A program made the position numbers and the translations under genes. From NCBI GenBank assembly GCA_025331125.1, contig JAOALB010000194.1:1-64000 (forward strand): a stretch of DNA of 64,000 nt, written 5' to 3'. Under the pieces are notes generated by a model that was not told where the DNA came from, searched no databases, and worked only from the letters and a program-made list of their open reading frames with translations. Source of the DNA: Mycogone perniciosa. Lineage: Eukaryota; Ascomycota; Sordariomycetes; Hypocreales; Hypocreaceae. This document shows positions 1-11,590 of the stretch, piece by piece. How positions within the stretch are numbered: the first letter of the stretch is position 1; every line of letters starts with the position of its first letter.

Positions 1-74
<74 letters not shown>
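1..74. repeat. Homopolymer C run at contig edge
   Basis: The first 74 bases are all C, then sequence becomes ordinary coding DNA at once. The codons straight after the run (ACC GCG GTG GAA) already read in frame into a transporter, so the run replaces the 5' part of that gene. A biological 74-base C tract inside a conserved membrane-protein gene is unlikely. I read it as an assembly or sequencing artefact at a contig end. Confidence 0.85.
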
Positions 75-880
75 ACCGCGGTGGAAAGACTTCGTCACGG
101 ACAGACTGGTGTACGGTGTACCAAGTTCAAGCCATCGCAGCTCAAAGAAGCCCTTCTCGATATCAAAGTCTGGCTTGTTGCGCTGATGATGGCCTCGGCA
201 TACACCATGAATGGTGCCGTGAGCGGTTTCGGCCCACTGATTGTATCAACCTTTGGTTGGGGCAATCTCGAGTCGATATTGTTCCAGTTCCCACTTGGGG
301 GGTTATGCTTCATCGTCATTCTCCTGACTGGGTATCTTGGATCTAAGTTCAACAATATTCGAATCTTGATGCTCGTACTTACATGTCTGCCCGTCATTGC
401 TGGCTGTGCCATTATCTGGAAGAGCGAATGGACGCTTCATGCAGCAGCCCCAGTTATCGGATACTCAATTACCGGCTTCTTCGGCGGGACAGTTAGTCTC
501 ATCATTACAATCGGCATGTCCAACGTAGCGGGCCACACAAAGAAGAGCTTCATGGCCGCTACAATCTTTGTTGCCTATTGCGTCGGGAACATTGTAGGGC
601 CACAGCTTGTGTGGTCACAGACAAAGGCCCAACACTACCCAGCTCTCTGGCTTGGTTTAATAATATGGTAAGTCTTCATTCATCCAAGGTTATCAAAAAA
701 AAAGCCAACACAACTCGCAGCTACATCATCTGTATTGCTGCAGCAGTGGCGCTATACTTTATACTTCGTGCTGCGAACAAGGAGAAGATGGCTTTGCCAA
801 AGGATGAGGCGGAAAGAGCAAAGTTGGCGTTCCAGGATCTTACGGACAAAGAGAATCCATACTTCCGGTATGTTTACTAG
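75..880 (+). CDS. Dal5-like MFS anion permease, 5'-truncated
   Basis: C-terminal part of a major facilitator superfamily transporter of the Dal5/Tna1 (allantoate/nicotinate permease, anion:cation symporter) type, acting in the plasma membrane. The retained N-terminal piece reads AVERLRHGQTGV, the cytoplasmic loop that ends the first half in this family, followed by KVWLVALMMAS and about six membrane helices (for example GFGPLIVSTFGW and VAYCVGNIVGPQLV). Two exons: 75-667 and 721-880, with an intron at 668-720 (GTAAGT...CTCGCAG) that restores the frame and adds the last helix CYIICIAAAVALYF and the cytoplasmic tail ending FRYVY. The first half, about six helices, is missing behind the C run, so there is no start codon in the window. 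It converges on the glycosyltransferase gene that ends 286 bases away. Family assignment is by recognition of the loop; the substrate cannot be told. Confidence 0.85.
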
Positions 881-1166
881 ACGTCACGATGCTACTTTAG
901 ACGGCTTGCATAGAGGGATACGACATTCCCCTGTGTTGTTCAGAGAACAAGGTCAGATACTAGAATACTAGTAATTGCGTCTGGCACTGCAGCCTCACTC
1001 TTAAAGTCATGTCCATTCTATTAATTTATCATTACACGTCTGCTGTATAGCATCTATTGGTATACCAACCAGTCATTCTTTATCTAAACGCGTCCATGTA
1101 AAATCCAATAGATGACCCAAATCAATCAAACCAAACAATCGGTACGCCATTCCAACTTCAGCCTAT

Positions 1167-2830
1167 TCAAAATATCCGTGTGATGCTCGGCTCAACCCAT
1201 TCAATAGCCTTGCACCGCATGGAATCGCGCCACTTTTCGACTCTAGGCTCGTCCCAGCCCGCCTTGAAGTCTACCCACTTGGTATCTTTTGGCGGGGGCT
1301 TTCCTTTCAGCTCTTTCTTCTCCTCGTCTGTTAATATCGGTTCCGGATTTCGTGCCATGCCATAGCGAAGCGACCTCATAAGAATACATTTCTTCTCATC
1401 TTTTCCTCTCCAGTTCCATTGTAAACAGGTATCATCTATCGAGCATTGCTCCTGGCATGCCTGAGCTGAGTCAACGGGGACGGTCCAGCCGTCCCATTCG
1501 CCATTATCCCAGTTCTCGAGAATATTCGGCGTTCCCGGATGACGAAATCTCCATAGATGAGAGTATATCAATGGTCGCTACACGCAAGATGTTAGACACG
1601 GCCGCTTCAATATTCAGGTTAGAATTAGATGATACCTCATAGTTCCGTTCCCCGAATTCCCACTTCCAGACGTCAACCATATCCTTCGGCGTAGTCTTAT
1701 GTAGCGTCAGGACTGGCTGGCACCAGGTCACATTGTTGAATGGAATTCCATGCAGCGGATGAGGATTAAACATGGGCCAGTATCCCTGAAGCGGTATGCT
1801 GATATTCCACAAGGCCCAGCCCAGGACGCTGTCACCACAGCACTCGTGTGCAAGCAGAGGTAGCCACCTTTCGCTTAACGAAGGCTCGTTATATTGGCCG
1901 GTGGAGGATGAGTTGCGATGGAGCAGCGCCTTTACCGCGCCGCGGCTGAGAGCGTAGCCAGGACCACCATTAGCGAACCAGGTCTTAATGTCCTTCTCAT
2001 CGTCATGGCGCCCGGGAGATGGTGAACCCATATAGATTGGCCTATCAGGATCGAATGTTTGCAAAAATCGGAAAAGGTTATCCCAAAAGACAAATCTGTC
2101 CCGCCAAGCTATTAGTATACTGAGGCGGAGGGAGATATAAGACAAAAGGTTTGACTTACGTGTCTGTTTCAAAGAAAAAGTAGAATGACTTGTTAGGCCT
2201 AAGCATCCAGGCCCTTTCCACCGCGGGCAAGAACTTGAATTTGTCAATGGTCCAGCCATTGATGCGCTTCGTCGCTTCCGTATCCTTATCCAGCGTGCCA
2301 TTTTCCTGCATTTCCTTCTGCCACAAGTAATGCTGGATGTCGGGATTGTAGGTCTTGTTGTAGTACGGCTTGGGGAGGTAGGCTAGAATGTCAATGACAC
2401 TGTGGTTGCGGATTGTCTCGTCGAGGTCGGAGAAGATGAGTATTTCGCCGGGTTCAAAGCACGCACTGACGCTGTCTAGCTGCGCCTCGAGCTTGGTACG
2501 GTCCTCGCCGTGGCCCATCTTCAGCACGGGCTGTACGAAGCTGAGCAGATGCTTGGGGAACGACGCGCAGAGGTCCTTGGTTGACGTGGTGGTAGGATCG
2601 AGATTGACGGGGTAGAAGTCGCTAATCGTCGCATACGGATAGAAATCCTCCAATTCTGATGTCCCCTCCCAGCCCAGCACGGGTAGGGTGGTGACGAAGC
2701 TGCTTTGACGCCATAGATAGACGGAGACGAGGATGAAGAAGATGGCTGCTGCGACTGCGATGCGAAGCAGACGCCTATTCAGGAGCCCCCAGAAGACGGA
2801 CGAGTCCACAGGCTTGAACAGGAGAGCCAT
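1167..2830 (-). CDS. GT31-like Golgi glycosyltransferase with PAN/apple tail
   Basis: Type II membrane protein of 513 residues, probably a Golgi glycosyltransferase of family GT31 (Fringe/core-1 galactosyltransferase-like). A short cytoplasmic tail is followed by one membrane anchor (about residues 21-39) and a lumenal domain. Residues 221-224 (ETDT, followed by FVFWDN) fit the metal-binding DxD site of GT31 enzymes, and GGPGYALSRGAV fits the family loop after it. The C-terminus (about 410-445, CQEQCSIDDTCLQWNW) resembles a PAN/apple disulfide domain, as in many fungal GT31 proteins. Exons 2830-2160, 2095-1636 and 1577-1167; introns of 64 and 58 bases have GTAAGT/GTATCA donors and CTAAT/CTAAC branches. 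I start at the ATG just before the anchor (2830); the frame is open upstream to 2974 but that extension looks like leader. Donor and acceptor sugars are unknown. Confidence 0.85.
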
Positions 2831-5414
2831 GGCGGTCTGGACATGGCATTCGATGCTCTCTCTCGAGGAGGAAGAGGAAAACAGCAAACGGTGTGAGAAT
2901 GGGTGATGGCGATAAAAATATCGCTGCCGCTGGGCTGACGCCCAAAATTGATGAGGAGACTCAGCATGGGTCAATCGGAGTACGGCATTGTTGGATCCAA
3001 AGTACTAAACAAAGTACAATGTAGTGTAGTGTCAACGGCCGTTACTCCATACATATTGCCAGGTACCCGACGTTTAATCAGGAATACCACAGAGTACTTA
3101 CTACCTGTACTACGGAGTACTCCTACCGAAAATGTACTCTGTAAGATCCCGCTAGTACAACATCAGGACTAGTAGTATCACGAGAGTTGTACTCCGTACT
3201 CCGTAGTCACAGAGGAGTACTCGTGCGAAGCGCATTTTGCCCTCCTCTATATAAACCAGGGGGTGGCGGCGAGTATATTACTACTCCGTACGGGAGTACT
3301 TGGCATAATAAACGCAAAGTCAATTGCAAGCCACACAACGGCTGCGGTTGTCTCGGCGCCGCGTGGCTCTTTTGGAACATCTCCGTCTAGCTAGGGGACC
3401 AGTGTTTCAGCCATGTTCTAGCAATCTTCATTGCAACGTACTCGTATGACGTTTTTGTGCGGAGTTACTCCATACAGAGTACAACTAGGGGCTCGTAGAT
3501 CCAAAAGTGTACTCCGTACTCCGTACTCCGTAAGTAATAACGTATTCCATTGATATGGAGTGTCTACTTAGCACCTACAAAGGACTAGTAATACTCTACA
3601 GGGCGGATCCTGGTAGTATAAAGTTGATCTGGGGGGCAACCCAAGCTGGTCCAACCCCTGGCCCCCAGCCGAAGCCACTCACTCGCCGCAAAATGCGCTT
3701 TGCTCTCTACGACTACTCGTGCCTATGAGTGATAAAGCAGAAAAGCGCGGCAATAGACTTATCCGTGAGTTCGGGAGAAATAAACCCGCGAATCCGAGCC
3801 CGAGCGCCTGTTTACATAAAATAATGTACGAGTATTATCATACTGCTTTCTTTTAATCTGTACGAAGTCCTTCGTAGTAGTATCCCAAGAGACAATGGGT
3901 GCATAAGTACTAGATGCCCTGATTTAGGGTGTTTGTGAAACTTTCACATCAACTGGTCCATCCCACCGATTTATGACCCTACGATGCAAGATTCTGTCTG
4001 ACCAGATAAGCTCATTAACACGGCAGTTGACGTACATATACGAAGTACTACTGGGTTCTGTTTGGCCGGTTCGGAACGAGGTCTATGCTTGGTGATCCTA
4101 TCTACGTGCCACAAGGATTAAGCAGAGCTACAAGAGACTTGCCGGGTATATACGCCATACCCAGTACGAAGTACTCCACAGGTACCTGCTTATGGACCTA
4201 GAATCACGCTGATCTTCTCTTCTTGAAATTGCTATACTCGAATTGCCAAACTGTCTCCCGCTCAATAGCAAGATGAGTGTTCGGCCATCCCTTTTCTAAA
4301 ACTGGCAATGGCAGAACAAGTATGCTGTGACTCTGTTTATCCTTGTGGAAGTATGATATCAGTAATTTGATCCTTGGTAGCTTCGATGACGGGATCAAAA
4401 CCCTCAGCATTGCTCACTGACGAGAGCCGAGAAGATTCCAAGTCCTTTGTGGGAACCGACAGAAGGTTATTTGGGATATGCGAGTCAACCATCATCATGC
4501 ATACCTTAGTCTGACGGCCCCTCCTAGCTCCACAGACGGGGTTACTTTTCAGGCATTGATCGGAGATGCTAGGAACGCAGGATCGAAGTCCGGTCGGTCA
4601 GTGGGGTATCAATCGGTTCATATTGCCCACAAGATCGTATTGCGTATTGACCGTATGTAGGTACTTTGAGCCCCGGTCCTCGACGGTAGAATTAGACAAA
4701 AAGGATCAGCCTTGAACTGCTTGGAGAAAAGGCCGCGTATCGGGCAAAGGCACGAAGTATTGGACACGGGAAAAGGCATCAAATCACCTCTCGCAGCATG
4801 TCTACCCTCTCGCTGGGGGCCTGGGATGTCGAGCGGCGGACAGATATTGCTCTCACTTTCGAATATGGTCTCTTCCCCAAGTGGACATACGAAGTAGATA
4901 AGTAGCTAGTATCTAAATTTTTTGAATTGATCTTTGCTCTTGTCCTCAAACAATCGTATCCTCTAATATAGAGAGCAGCGCCACATTATCTCAACATACG
5001 CCATCCTTGGAATATCACAAATACCCGAATCAAATCACCAATAGAATCGCCTTTCTGGCATTCCCCCGCAGAGGTGCTATGCTCCCATGCAGCTAGATAT
5101 GCGTTAAGACCCAAACGGATGTCCATGGGCGATTATCAGATCATCAGATAAAAAACTGCGACCCCACATGGAGTCCAGAACATCCCGGATGCTGCACGAT
5201 TCAGCAGCCCTTTTTTGCCAAGTATCCTATTAGCTCGATCCTCTTCTGCTCCGAGCCGATATGGCCGAGTTCGCTGAGAGGATAAATATGAGTTGACACA
5301 TGCCTCATGGCGTCCCGGACTCGGGGTTTCGGGAAGGGATGCTTTGTCGTTAATAAAACTTTGAGAGTTGCACTGAGAACCCCTAAACGGTGTTTCTTTG
5401 ACAGACGAAGTGAT
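2831..5414. other. Gene-free spacer with TACTCCGTA motifs
   Basis: No open frame here has credible protein features. 2,990-3,540 is dotted with ACTCCGTA/TACGGAGT units, including three in a row near 3510-3530 and two in a row near 3190. 3,700-5,300 is ordinary-looking intergenic DNA that must contain the promoter of the oxidoreductase to the right and, at its left end, that of the glycosyltransferase. Confidence 0.6.
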
Positions 5415-6797
5415 ATGTTTCAGAAACCAAGGCTGTATGCCAAACTTGTTGGCTACGTTCTCTTTGTCGCCTGGACGGAGGTACGACGCGCTGTTAGAAC
5501 AGCCATAATCTGGCGACAAGTTCTCTGGTTCGGATCATCGAAAGCACCCGCAAGGGACCGCAATATCGTCATTATCGGCGGATCATTTGCTGGATACCAT
5601 GCGGCACGAATAATCACCAAGAACCTTCCACCCCATAGCCCATACAAAGTCGTCGTTATCGAGCCCAATAGCCACCTCCAGTTCACCTGGCTGCTACCCA
5701 GATTCTGCGTCATCAAGGGCCACGAGGACAAAGCTTTTATCCCATATGGAGCTTACATCACTGGAGTTCCCGAGGGATCCCTCCGCTGGGTGAAAGATCG
5801 GGTGGTGAGCATCGACGAGACGGGCGTGCAGCTTCAGGACAGTGATGAGCAAATATCCTACGAGTTTCTCGTCATTGCAACTGGATCTGGAGTCTCACAC
5901 GGTTTGCCGTCGCGAGTAAATGCCACAGATAAACTGGAGGGTATGAAGCGCCTTCGGGCCATGCAGAAGAGCATCGAATCTGCCAAAACAGTTGTCGTCG
6001 CAGGAGGCGGCGCGGCGGGAGTCGAGGTTGCTACAGATGCGAAAGCTCTGTATCCAGACAAAAATATTATTCTCGTACACTCAAGAAGCTCTGTGATGCA
6101 TCGTTTCGGCGAGAGTCTCCAGAAGGCTGCACACGAGGGACTGGAGAAATTGGGCGTGGAGCTCATTCTCGAGGAGCGTGTGGTCGATGAGAACACTGCA
6201 TCGGGGGCGGTCACGCTGAAGTCTGGCAGAAAGATCACATGTGACTTCTTTGTATGTTAGACACTCCCAGCCCGGGGTATCTTTTTCGACTGTTCTTTGC
6301 TGATGCATTGGTGGGCAGATGAACTGCACTGGGCAGAAACCCCTGTCTGGCCTCCTCGCAAGTCTCTCTCCCAATTCGATCTCCCCAACAGGTCATATCA
6401 AGGTCAAAGAAACCCTCCAAATTGCCGATGATGCTCGCCCAAAAATCTACACCTGCGGTGATGTCGCCGACACCAAAACCCCGAACCCAAACTCTCGCGT
6501 CGCGATGCGCCAGGCAGCTGTCGTGGCGGACAACATCCTCCTCGCGACAGCAGGCAAAGAGCCTCATCATAAATACGAGAACTTCTGGGCAGATGGAATA
6601 ATCAAGTTGACATTGGGTTTGGTACATCCCTCTGAGCTACCCCGTATCCCACTGGACATCTACTTATTGTTCACTAGGAGCGTTCGGTCACTCACCTTGG
6701 TGATGGAAAGTCGGAGCTGTTATTTCGCAACAAAGAGAAGTACGAGACCCTCTTCGCAGCCCACGGTTTGGAAACATATGGGCGTGAAACCCTATGA
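5415..6797 (+). CDS. AIFM2/FSP1-like FAD/NAD(P)H oxidoreductase
   Basis: Pyridine nucleotide-disulfide oxidoreductase of the AIF/AMID (AIFM2, FSP1) group, 419 residues. In animals this group reduces quinones such as coenzyme Q using NAD(P)H. The FAD-binding GGSFAG lies at residues 55-60, the second Rossmann motif (VVVAGGGAAGVEVA) at about 191-204, and the C-terminal FAD signature CGDVAD at about 323-329. A hydrophobic N-terminus (LVGYVLFVAW, residues 11-20) could attach it to a membrane. Exons 5415-6251, 6319-6621 and 6678-6797; introns of 67 and 56 bases (GTATGT...GGGCAG, GTACAT...CACTAG). The last acceptor could be 3 bases further on. Splicing is required: reading through the second intron loses the expected SVTHLGDGKSELLFR ending. 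The frame is open to an upstream ATG at 5307, but those 36 residues look unlike the family, so I prefer 5415. Confidence 0.85.
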
Positions 6798-7093
6798 GGA
6801 TGGGTATATGGTTGCTCATGGAGTAGATACCCAGCATGACAAGAAAATGGATACAGCGTAATGGGGCTATAATAATTATCACGAAGGATCTTGTATTAGG
6901 AGGGTAGCAGGCGACATCACATTCGATCATCATCAAGTCATTCTTTTTCGTGAATCTACTCACAATTTTGTTGTAGAGTCCTAGGGAATATATACATTGC
7001 AGCCCAACTTCTTGCAACTTAGAGACTTTGCAAGTTTCCAAACTGCCACGCAGGCATCTATCTACACATATCGAGACGACATGGAGAGTGTTC

Positions 7094-7954
7094 TCAATTG
7101 AACTTCGCCACCCACACATCCATAGTCCTGGCTTTCTTGACCTCAAAAGCCTCCATGGCCGAAATAACGGCATCTCGGGACGATCGGAGAAGAGCCTTGA
7201 TCTTGGGGTCCTCCACATGCTCCTCAACCTCTACCAAAAATTCCTTGTCCTTGATGGTTCCAGTCTCCCAAGCGCCATCCTGGAGGGTCTCCTCAGGCAC
7301 AACAAAGGCTTCCGCATCCAGATTCCACCCCTTCGAGGTGGCCGCGTCCGTGATGGCGAGAGGGCTAGACAGGCATCGAATGTTGGCCTCGCTTGCCTTG
7401 TTATGTGCTTCAAGTGTCGCTCTGGCCAGTGCGGCCAGTACATGCGGCACGGCATGCTTCTCGGTCGCCTTGAGCGCATACTCAGCAATGAGGAGAGACG
7501 TGGCGCGTCCTCTCAAGGCGGCGAGGATGTTTGCAAGAACCTCAGGCGAGTCGAAATACCAGATACAGTGGGCAAACACGACATAGTCCCATGTCTTGCC
7601 CACGTTCTTTGCTAAGAAGTCCACCGGGTTCGCGAAGTGCCACGAGATACGGCTACCCACCGCACTCTCGGAGATGTGGGCTTGGGCTTGAGCAAGCGTA
7701 TACGGGGCTCCGTATTCCGGGCTGCCGGGGTCCACGGCATCGACATGACCAGTGGGGCCCACGGCCTCGGCGAGAACGGCGGTGCAGTTACCCTGGCCAC
7801 AGCCGATTTCAAGGACGCGGCTTCCCGGGGCAATTCGCCAGAAGTTGGCGAGTTTGATGCGGTGCTCGGCTTGACGGGTTTCAACAGCCAGAGGAGTGAT
7901 AGAGTAGGCTGCGATGGTGGCCGCGGCAGAAGCTGGGATGGGCTCGAAGGATGC

Positions 7955-7957
<3 letters not shown>
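7094..7957 (-). CDS. Class I SAM-dependent methyltransferase
   Basis: Single-exon gene for a 287-residue soluble methyltransferase. Motif I, VLEIGCGQG, at residues 48-56 binds S-adenosylmethionine; an acidic residue in the following strand (HVDAVDP, around 76) would hold the ribose. DYVVFAHCIWYF fits motif IV and LLIAEYAL the next strand. The C-terminal third (about 180-287) is helical and may form the substrate lid. No domain names the substrate; small-molecule methylation is the usual role of this fungal group. The ATG is preceded directly by about ten CAA triplets, an unusual leader listed separately. The gene converges on the oxidoreductase, 297 bases away; nothing in the sequence links their functions. 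Confidence 0.85.
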
Positions 7958-7989
<32 letters not shown>

Positions 7990-7990
7990 G
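7958..7990 (-). repeat. CAA-repeat leader of the methyltransferase
   Basis: On the minus strand about ten CAA triplets run straight into the start codon (AACAACAATGG). On the plus strand they appear as a TTG repeat. The tract is a microsatellite and lies wholly in the predicted 5' untranslated leader. CAA repeats are unstructured in RNA and are known as translational enhancers in the tobacco mosaic virus omega leader; a similar role here is inference. Confidence 0.75.
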
Positions 7991-8659
7991 TCAATGATGT
8001 TGATGATTATTCTCCCTTTCCATCGAGCCTTTCAAAGCATTATATCCTCGCGCTCGGCTACTTTGTTGGTGGTTCTCATCAAAAGTTCCAATTGTTATGT
8101 TCCATTATTGACGTGAGTCATGATCAAGACTGATAGCCAAGTGTACCACGCCCCAGCAGTGGGCCACCGCAAACGTACGGAGTAGAAAACGTTGGATTAC
8201 TGATTCTTCGGCTGCATTGAGATAAGCTTGGCAAATGAGATGAGATAGCCTCACAAGATGGTTGACTCACAGAGAGTGACTGTATGATGGTGTAATCATG
8301 CAATAGCATGCTGACGAGGGGGAAAACCCACAATATGCAGGGGAACCAGACCCATTGGGGAAGGACGGCAATACAGACACAGCCACAAATACACTTTGGC
8401 CGTGATGGCGGAATTTTCCCGTGGTTCATTTCTTTGGTCCTTTTGTTGGCCAACGGCACTCGAACCCGAAGGACCCTCAATTCGATGCCAAACAAGATGA
8501 ATCGGCTCAAACCCCGTCGTTTGTCCCGCAGCGCCCTCTGAAAACATACGAGTATGTAGAGTCATACCAAGGTAGCTAGGTCGTATCCTCTCAACCCCCT
8601 GCCCCTTGGAAACGTACTCGTACAGACTAGTAGTAGTACTCCGTACTCCGTAGTAGTAT
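7991..8659. other. Spacer between methyltransferase and acidic protein genes
   Basis: No supported gene. It holds the methyltransferase upstream region and the 3' flank of the next minus-strand gene. A TACGGAGTA copy lies near 8177 and a double ACTCCGTACTCCGTAG near 8640, just before the stop codon of the neighbouring gene. Confidence 0.55.
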
Positions 8660-9978
8660 TCAGAATGTTGTTTGCAGTTTGGGATAGTCGTCTGCATGGG
8701 CTTGAAGGTCTCCGAAGACCGAGGCCGATTGATCCCCCGGCAGATGTCTCATCCGTGCGAGATCTTCCTCCTCAAGGTGCTCGAGCACTTCAATCGGTTC
8801 TTTCATGCCTTTCTTTTCGTCTTCTTTTTGGGGCTTAACCGCCTTCTCGATACCAGAGGGTTCGCCGATAAGCAGCAGCTGTGCGTTTGCAAAATTAAGG
8901 TGATCGGGTCTCGAAGGAATCCATCGCAAGTCTCGAAAGTCGTCAAGAACTCTGGTAATGAAATTAATACATGTCAGTTACAGTTAATACATACGAAGTA
9001 CGCGTAACCCACTTTTTGGGGTAATCTGGGCCCTTTGGGAGACGAGAATATGCTGGTCCGGGGTACTTTGGGTTCTTGGTGCTCAAAATGAAACTCCCCT
9101 TCTCTCGAAGTCCAAGCTCTCTCTGTACTTCGCCCAGTTTCTCAGGTAGCGTCAACATGTACACCAGGTGACTCTCTCGACCGGTAGTTGTTATAGCATA
9201 AATTCCTTCACCAACTGGTGTTGCTGCTGGAGAATGTCGCGTGCCAGCTGTCTTTGTCTCGTATTCCTTTCCTGCTAGAAACTGGCCTTTGATCACGTCG
9301 TAAGAGGCCAAAGACTTCTCAACAAAGGCCATGACACGATCCTTTCCGCCCAATGGGAGCACTTTCTTGGGCAAGGCAACAAGCCTCGTGTTTCCAGCAT
9401 CGCCAATGGGGCCCTTGCTCAGCTTAGCGCCTCTCGCGATCGGTCGAAGCATGATGTAGCTGCGGGCTATATCCTTCACTCCGCTTGGCTCATCCACGTT
9501 AACGCGGCCTCTGAAGAAGAAGTAAATAATACCCTTTTCAAGGATGTTGGATGGGATATCCGTCTCCTCTCCTGGACGAACAGCGGTTTCGTCATTGTTA
9601 TCTTCATCATTTTCTTGCTCTCTTAGCTTCCCCCCCTCTTTGACAGTTATTTCTTCTTCACCACTCTCATCGTCGGAGGATTTGTCAAGAGTCATCTGTT
9701 TCCCGGTCTTGGCACGCTTCGCTTCAGGGCTCTCGCCTTCGGTTTTGTGCTTATCGCCAGCAGAGGCGCGCTTGGTCTCTGTATCCATCACTGAGGTCCC
9801 CTCAGAGTCTGTCAAATCTGTAATATTCGGTGTGTTTCTGTCTGATTACATGGTGTAAATCACAAGGACAGGTAGAGGATAAGCTCCTACCGAGATATCC
9901 AAACAAAATACCCCGATTCTTCGAGTGCTTGATGACGTTGGCGCGGCGGTCGTCGTTTCTCGTTGTGATGTCATCCAT
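8660..9978 (-). CDS. Conserved fungal acidic protein, function unknown
   Basis: 394-residue nuclear-type protein. The first 110 residues are charged and low in complexity (DDESGEEEITV, ETKRASAGDK, EAKRAKTGK), followed by a conserved-looking globular region beginning NILEKGIIYFFFRGRVNV and containing KTAGTRHSPAATPVGEGIYA and GSFILSTKNPKYPGPA. Relatives are, as I recall, labelled BTB domain transcription factor in fungal genomes, but I see no BTB fold, so I give no function. Exons 9978-9891, 9817-9013 and 8951-8660. The 61-base intron uses a GTGGGT donor with a CTGAC branch and joins DYPKK to VLDDFRDLRWIP. The first intron (73 bases, GTAGGA...TTACAG) is less certain, but an in-frame stop sits right before the ATG at 9978 and the phases agree. 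The alternative is a single-intron gene starting at ATG 9788. Confidence 0.72.
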
Positions 9979-11095
9979 CTGTCATGATGATCATAAATAT
10001 GACTATGCTGGAACCTAGGAGCTATCAGTTGTTGATCGTCAGCTTGCGCCTGATTCGAGTTGAGGCAGTGCTGATCTTTTTCGTACAGGCACACAGCAGA
10101 AGGCCTTTTTCGCCGCTTCGGATGTAGTATTGCCATTCTCAGTCGAGGTCCGAAATAATAATACAAGTTAATCAATCGAGGGCTTCGAGCTCGTCATAGT
10201 AGGCGAAATGTGATTCTTTGGGGGAGCGAAGTCCCTGAGGCGCGTTTGGGTGAAGATGCTAAAGGCTGGCGGCCCGAAAATCGAGACTCAGGAGGCCTGG
10301 GTAGGAAACAATGCAGTACTATACCCTCAAAACCACCTTTGATGAAACAAACGATACACTCCATTATATGCCTATTTACAGATAATGTAAGCTCAAAAAC
10401 ATTGTCTTTTAGTTCATACGTAGAGTGGCTATGCTTTGGCCAAGCCTTGCCTTGAACCCGGAAGACAAAACCCTCCCGTTCAGAGTTCCAGATGGACCTA
10501 CAAAGAAACAAGTCGGCCTACCCTAAACTCTTGTCTATCGACCTATTCAACACAAAAAGGTTATGTTCGGCGGTTTTTTTTGGTCTGATGAGATAGACAG
10601 CACTCGGTCAATTTGGTTCAATCTTCAGATGTCCGTAAACCTGCGAATTGAGGAGCACAATCCATAGCTCGTCGCAACTACAATGCATTTACGAATTCTG
10701 CCGGAGAGTGTAGAGGTTGTAGTACCTAGTAATCGGGATGTAGACACCTCCCCAGACTCGTAGAGGACCACAGCCACCGGACTCCTAATTTCGCGGATCC
10801 CAAAACTCCAAAACAGAACCTCACAAACACAACCAAGAATGCTTTGTCTTGAAGGCTGATGACTGGTGCTTCTACGGAATCTGGGACAATGGTGAACAAA
10901 CATGAACAGAGAAACCAGGGCCAGTCAGCCTGGGCTTCTCAGTGCGTTCAGAATGCGACCTGCCCCTGACGACAATATAAAGATCACGGCATCCCCTTCA
11001 TCTGGGACCATATCCATCGTCTAACCATCACAAAAGACACAGGATATCTAGTTCATCATCACCACCAAGCACAAATTTACCACTCAACCACAAAC
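9979..11095. other. Intergenic region with promoter of next gene
   Basis: No convincing coding sequence; the open frames here have no recognisable features. The last 120 bases form a plausible core promoter and leader for the gene at 11096. Confidence 0.55.
10976..10981 (+). promoter_or_regulatory. TATA box of the 11096 gene
   Basis: TATAAA in the context CAATATAAAGATC, 115 bases before the ATG. It is followed by a leader rich in C and A with no other ATG before the start codon. Spacing suits a fungal TATA promoter; not proven. Confidence 0.45.
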
Positions 11096-11590
11096 ATGGC
11101 ATCAACCACCTCAGTCCAGACGCACATGGGGTCCTATCAAAGCATACCTGCAGACGCGTCTCCAGGTCTTCTCTTTATCAAAGATTTCCTCCCAGCTTTT
11201 GACTCCCTAGGTCCATTCAAAGAGGGGGAGGAGATTCCTCTGGCTAACCTCCTATTCCAGAACTCCAAGTTCTTTTACGAGCGCGACCCGCCGCTTGATG
11301 CACGCGCTAAGCTCAACATAATCAGGCTACGAAGCAAAGGAGTTTGTCGGATAGAAAGAGAGGTAGAGGCCGCTCACGATCACGACCTTGATGACGGCTT
11401 CGGACGCCGTAGGGTCATCTTCGAATCTACCACAACGACGAGATTTACAAACGATCCGCCTGGGGTGGTTATTTTCGTCAAAGAAACAACGACGATGGAT
11501 TTGCTCCCTACTGACACACCAGATCGGGGCTCAAATGGACTGAAGATGGGAATTCTGCGAGTATTGACGTTGAGGCAAAATACGCAGTAA
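11096..11590 (+). CDS. Hypothetical small protein, 164 residues
   Basis: Intronless frame with a TATA box 115 bases upstream and an A-rich context before the ATG (CACAAACATGG). No signal peptide or membrane segment. The N-terminal third (SPGLLFIKDFLPAFDSLGPF) suggests a helix, the middle has alternating polar and hydrophobic residues suited to beta strands (RRVIFESTTTTRF, GVVIFVKETTTMDLL), which would fit a small alpha+beta barrel such as the NTF2/SnoaL fold; that is only a structural guess. I do not recognise a family motif. Composition is natural and no better frame overlaps, so I think it is a real gene. It lies alone, followed by the long gene-poor stretch. Confidence 0.6.
   Translation: MASTTSVQTHMGSYQSIPADASPGLLFIKDFLPAFDSLGPFKEGEEIPLANLLFQNSKFFYERDPPLDARAKLNIIRLRSKGVCRIEREVEAAHDHDLDDGFGRRRVIFESTTTTRFTNDPPGVVIFVKETTTMDLLPTDTPDRGSNGLKMGILRVLTLRQNTQ

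Noticed and set aside
74..86. CCACCGCGGTGG resembles the SacII/BstXI part of a common cloning vector polylinker
   Set aside because: The bases encode TAVE in frame with the transporter and the match does not continue into further vector sequence.
8440..8520. Possible tRNA on the minus strand around GGGTTCGAGTGCC
   Set aside because: A B-box-like word is present, but no A box at the right distance and the T stem does not pair.
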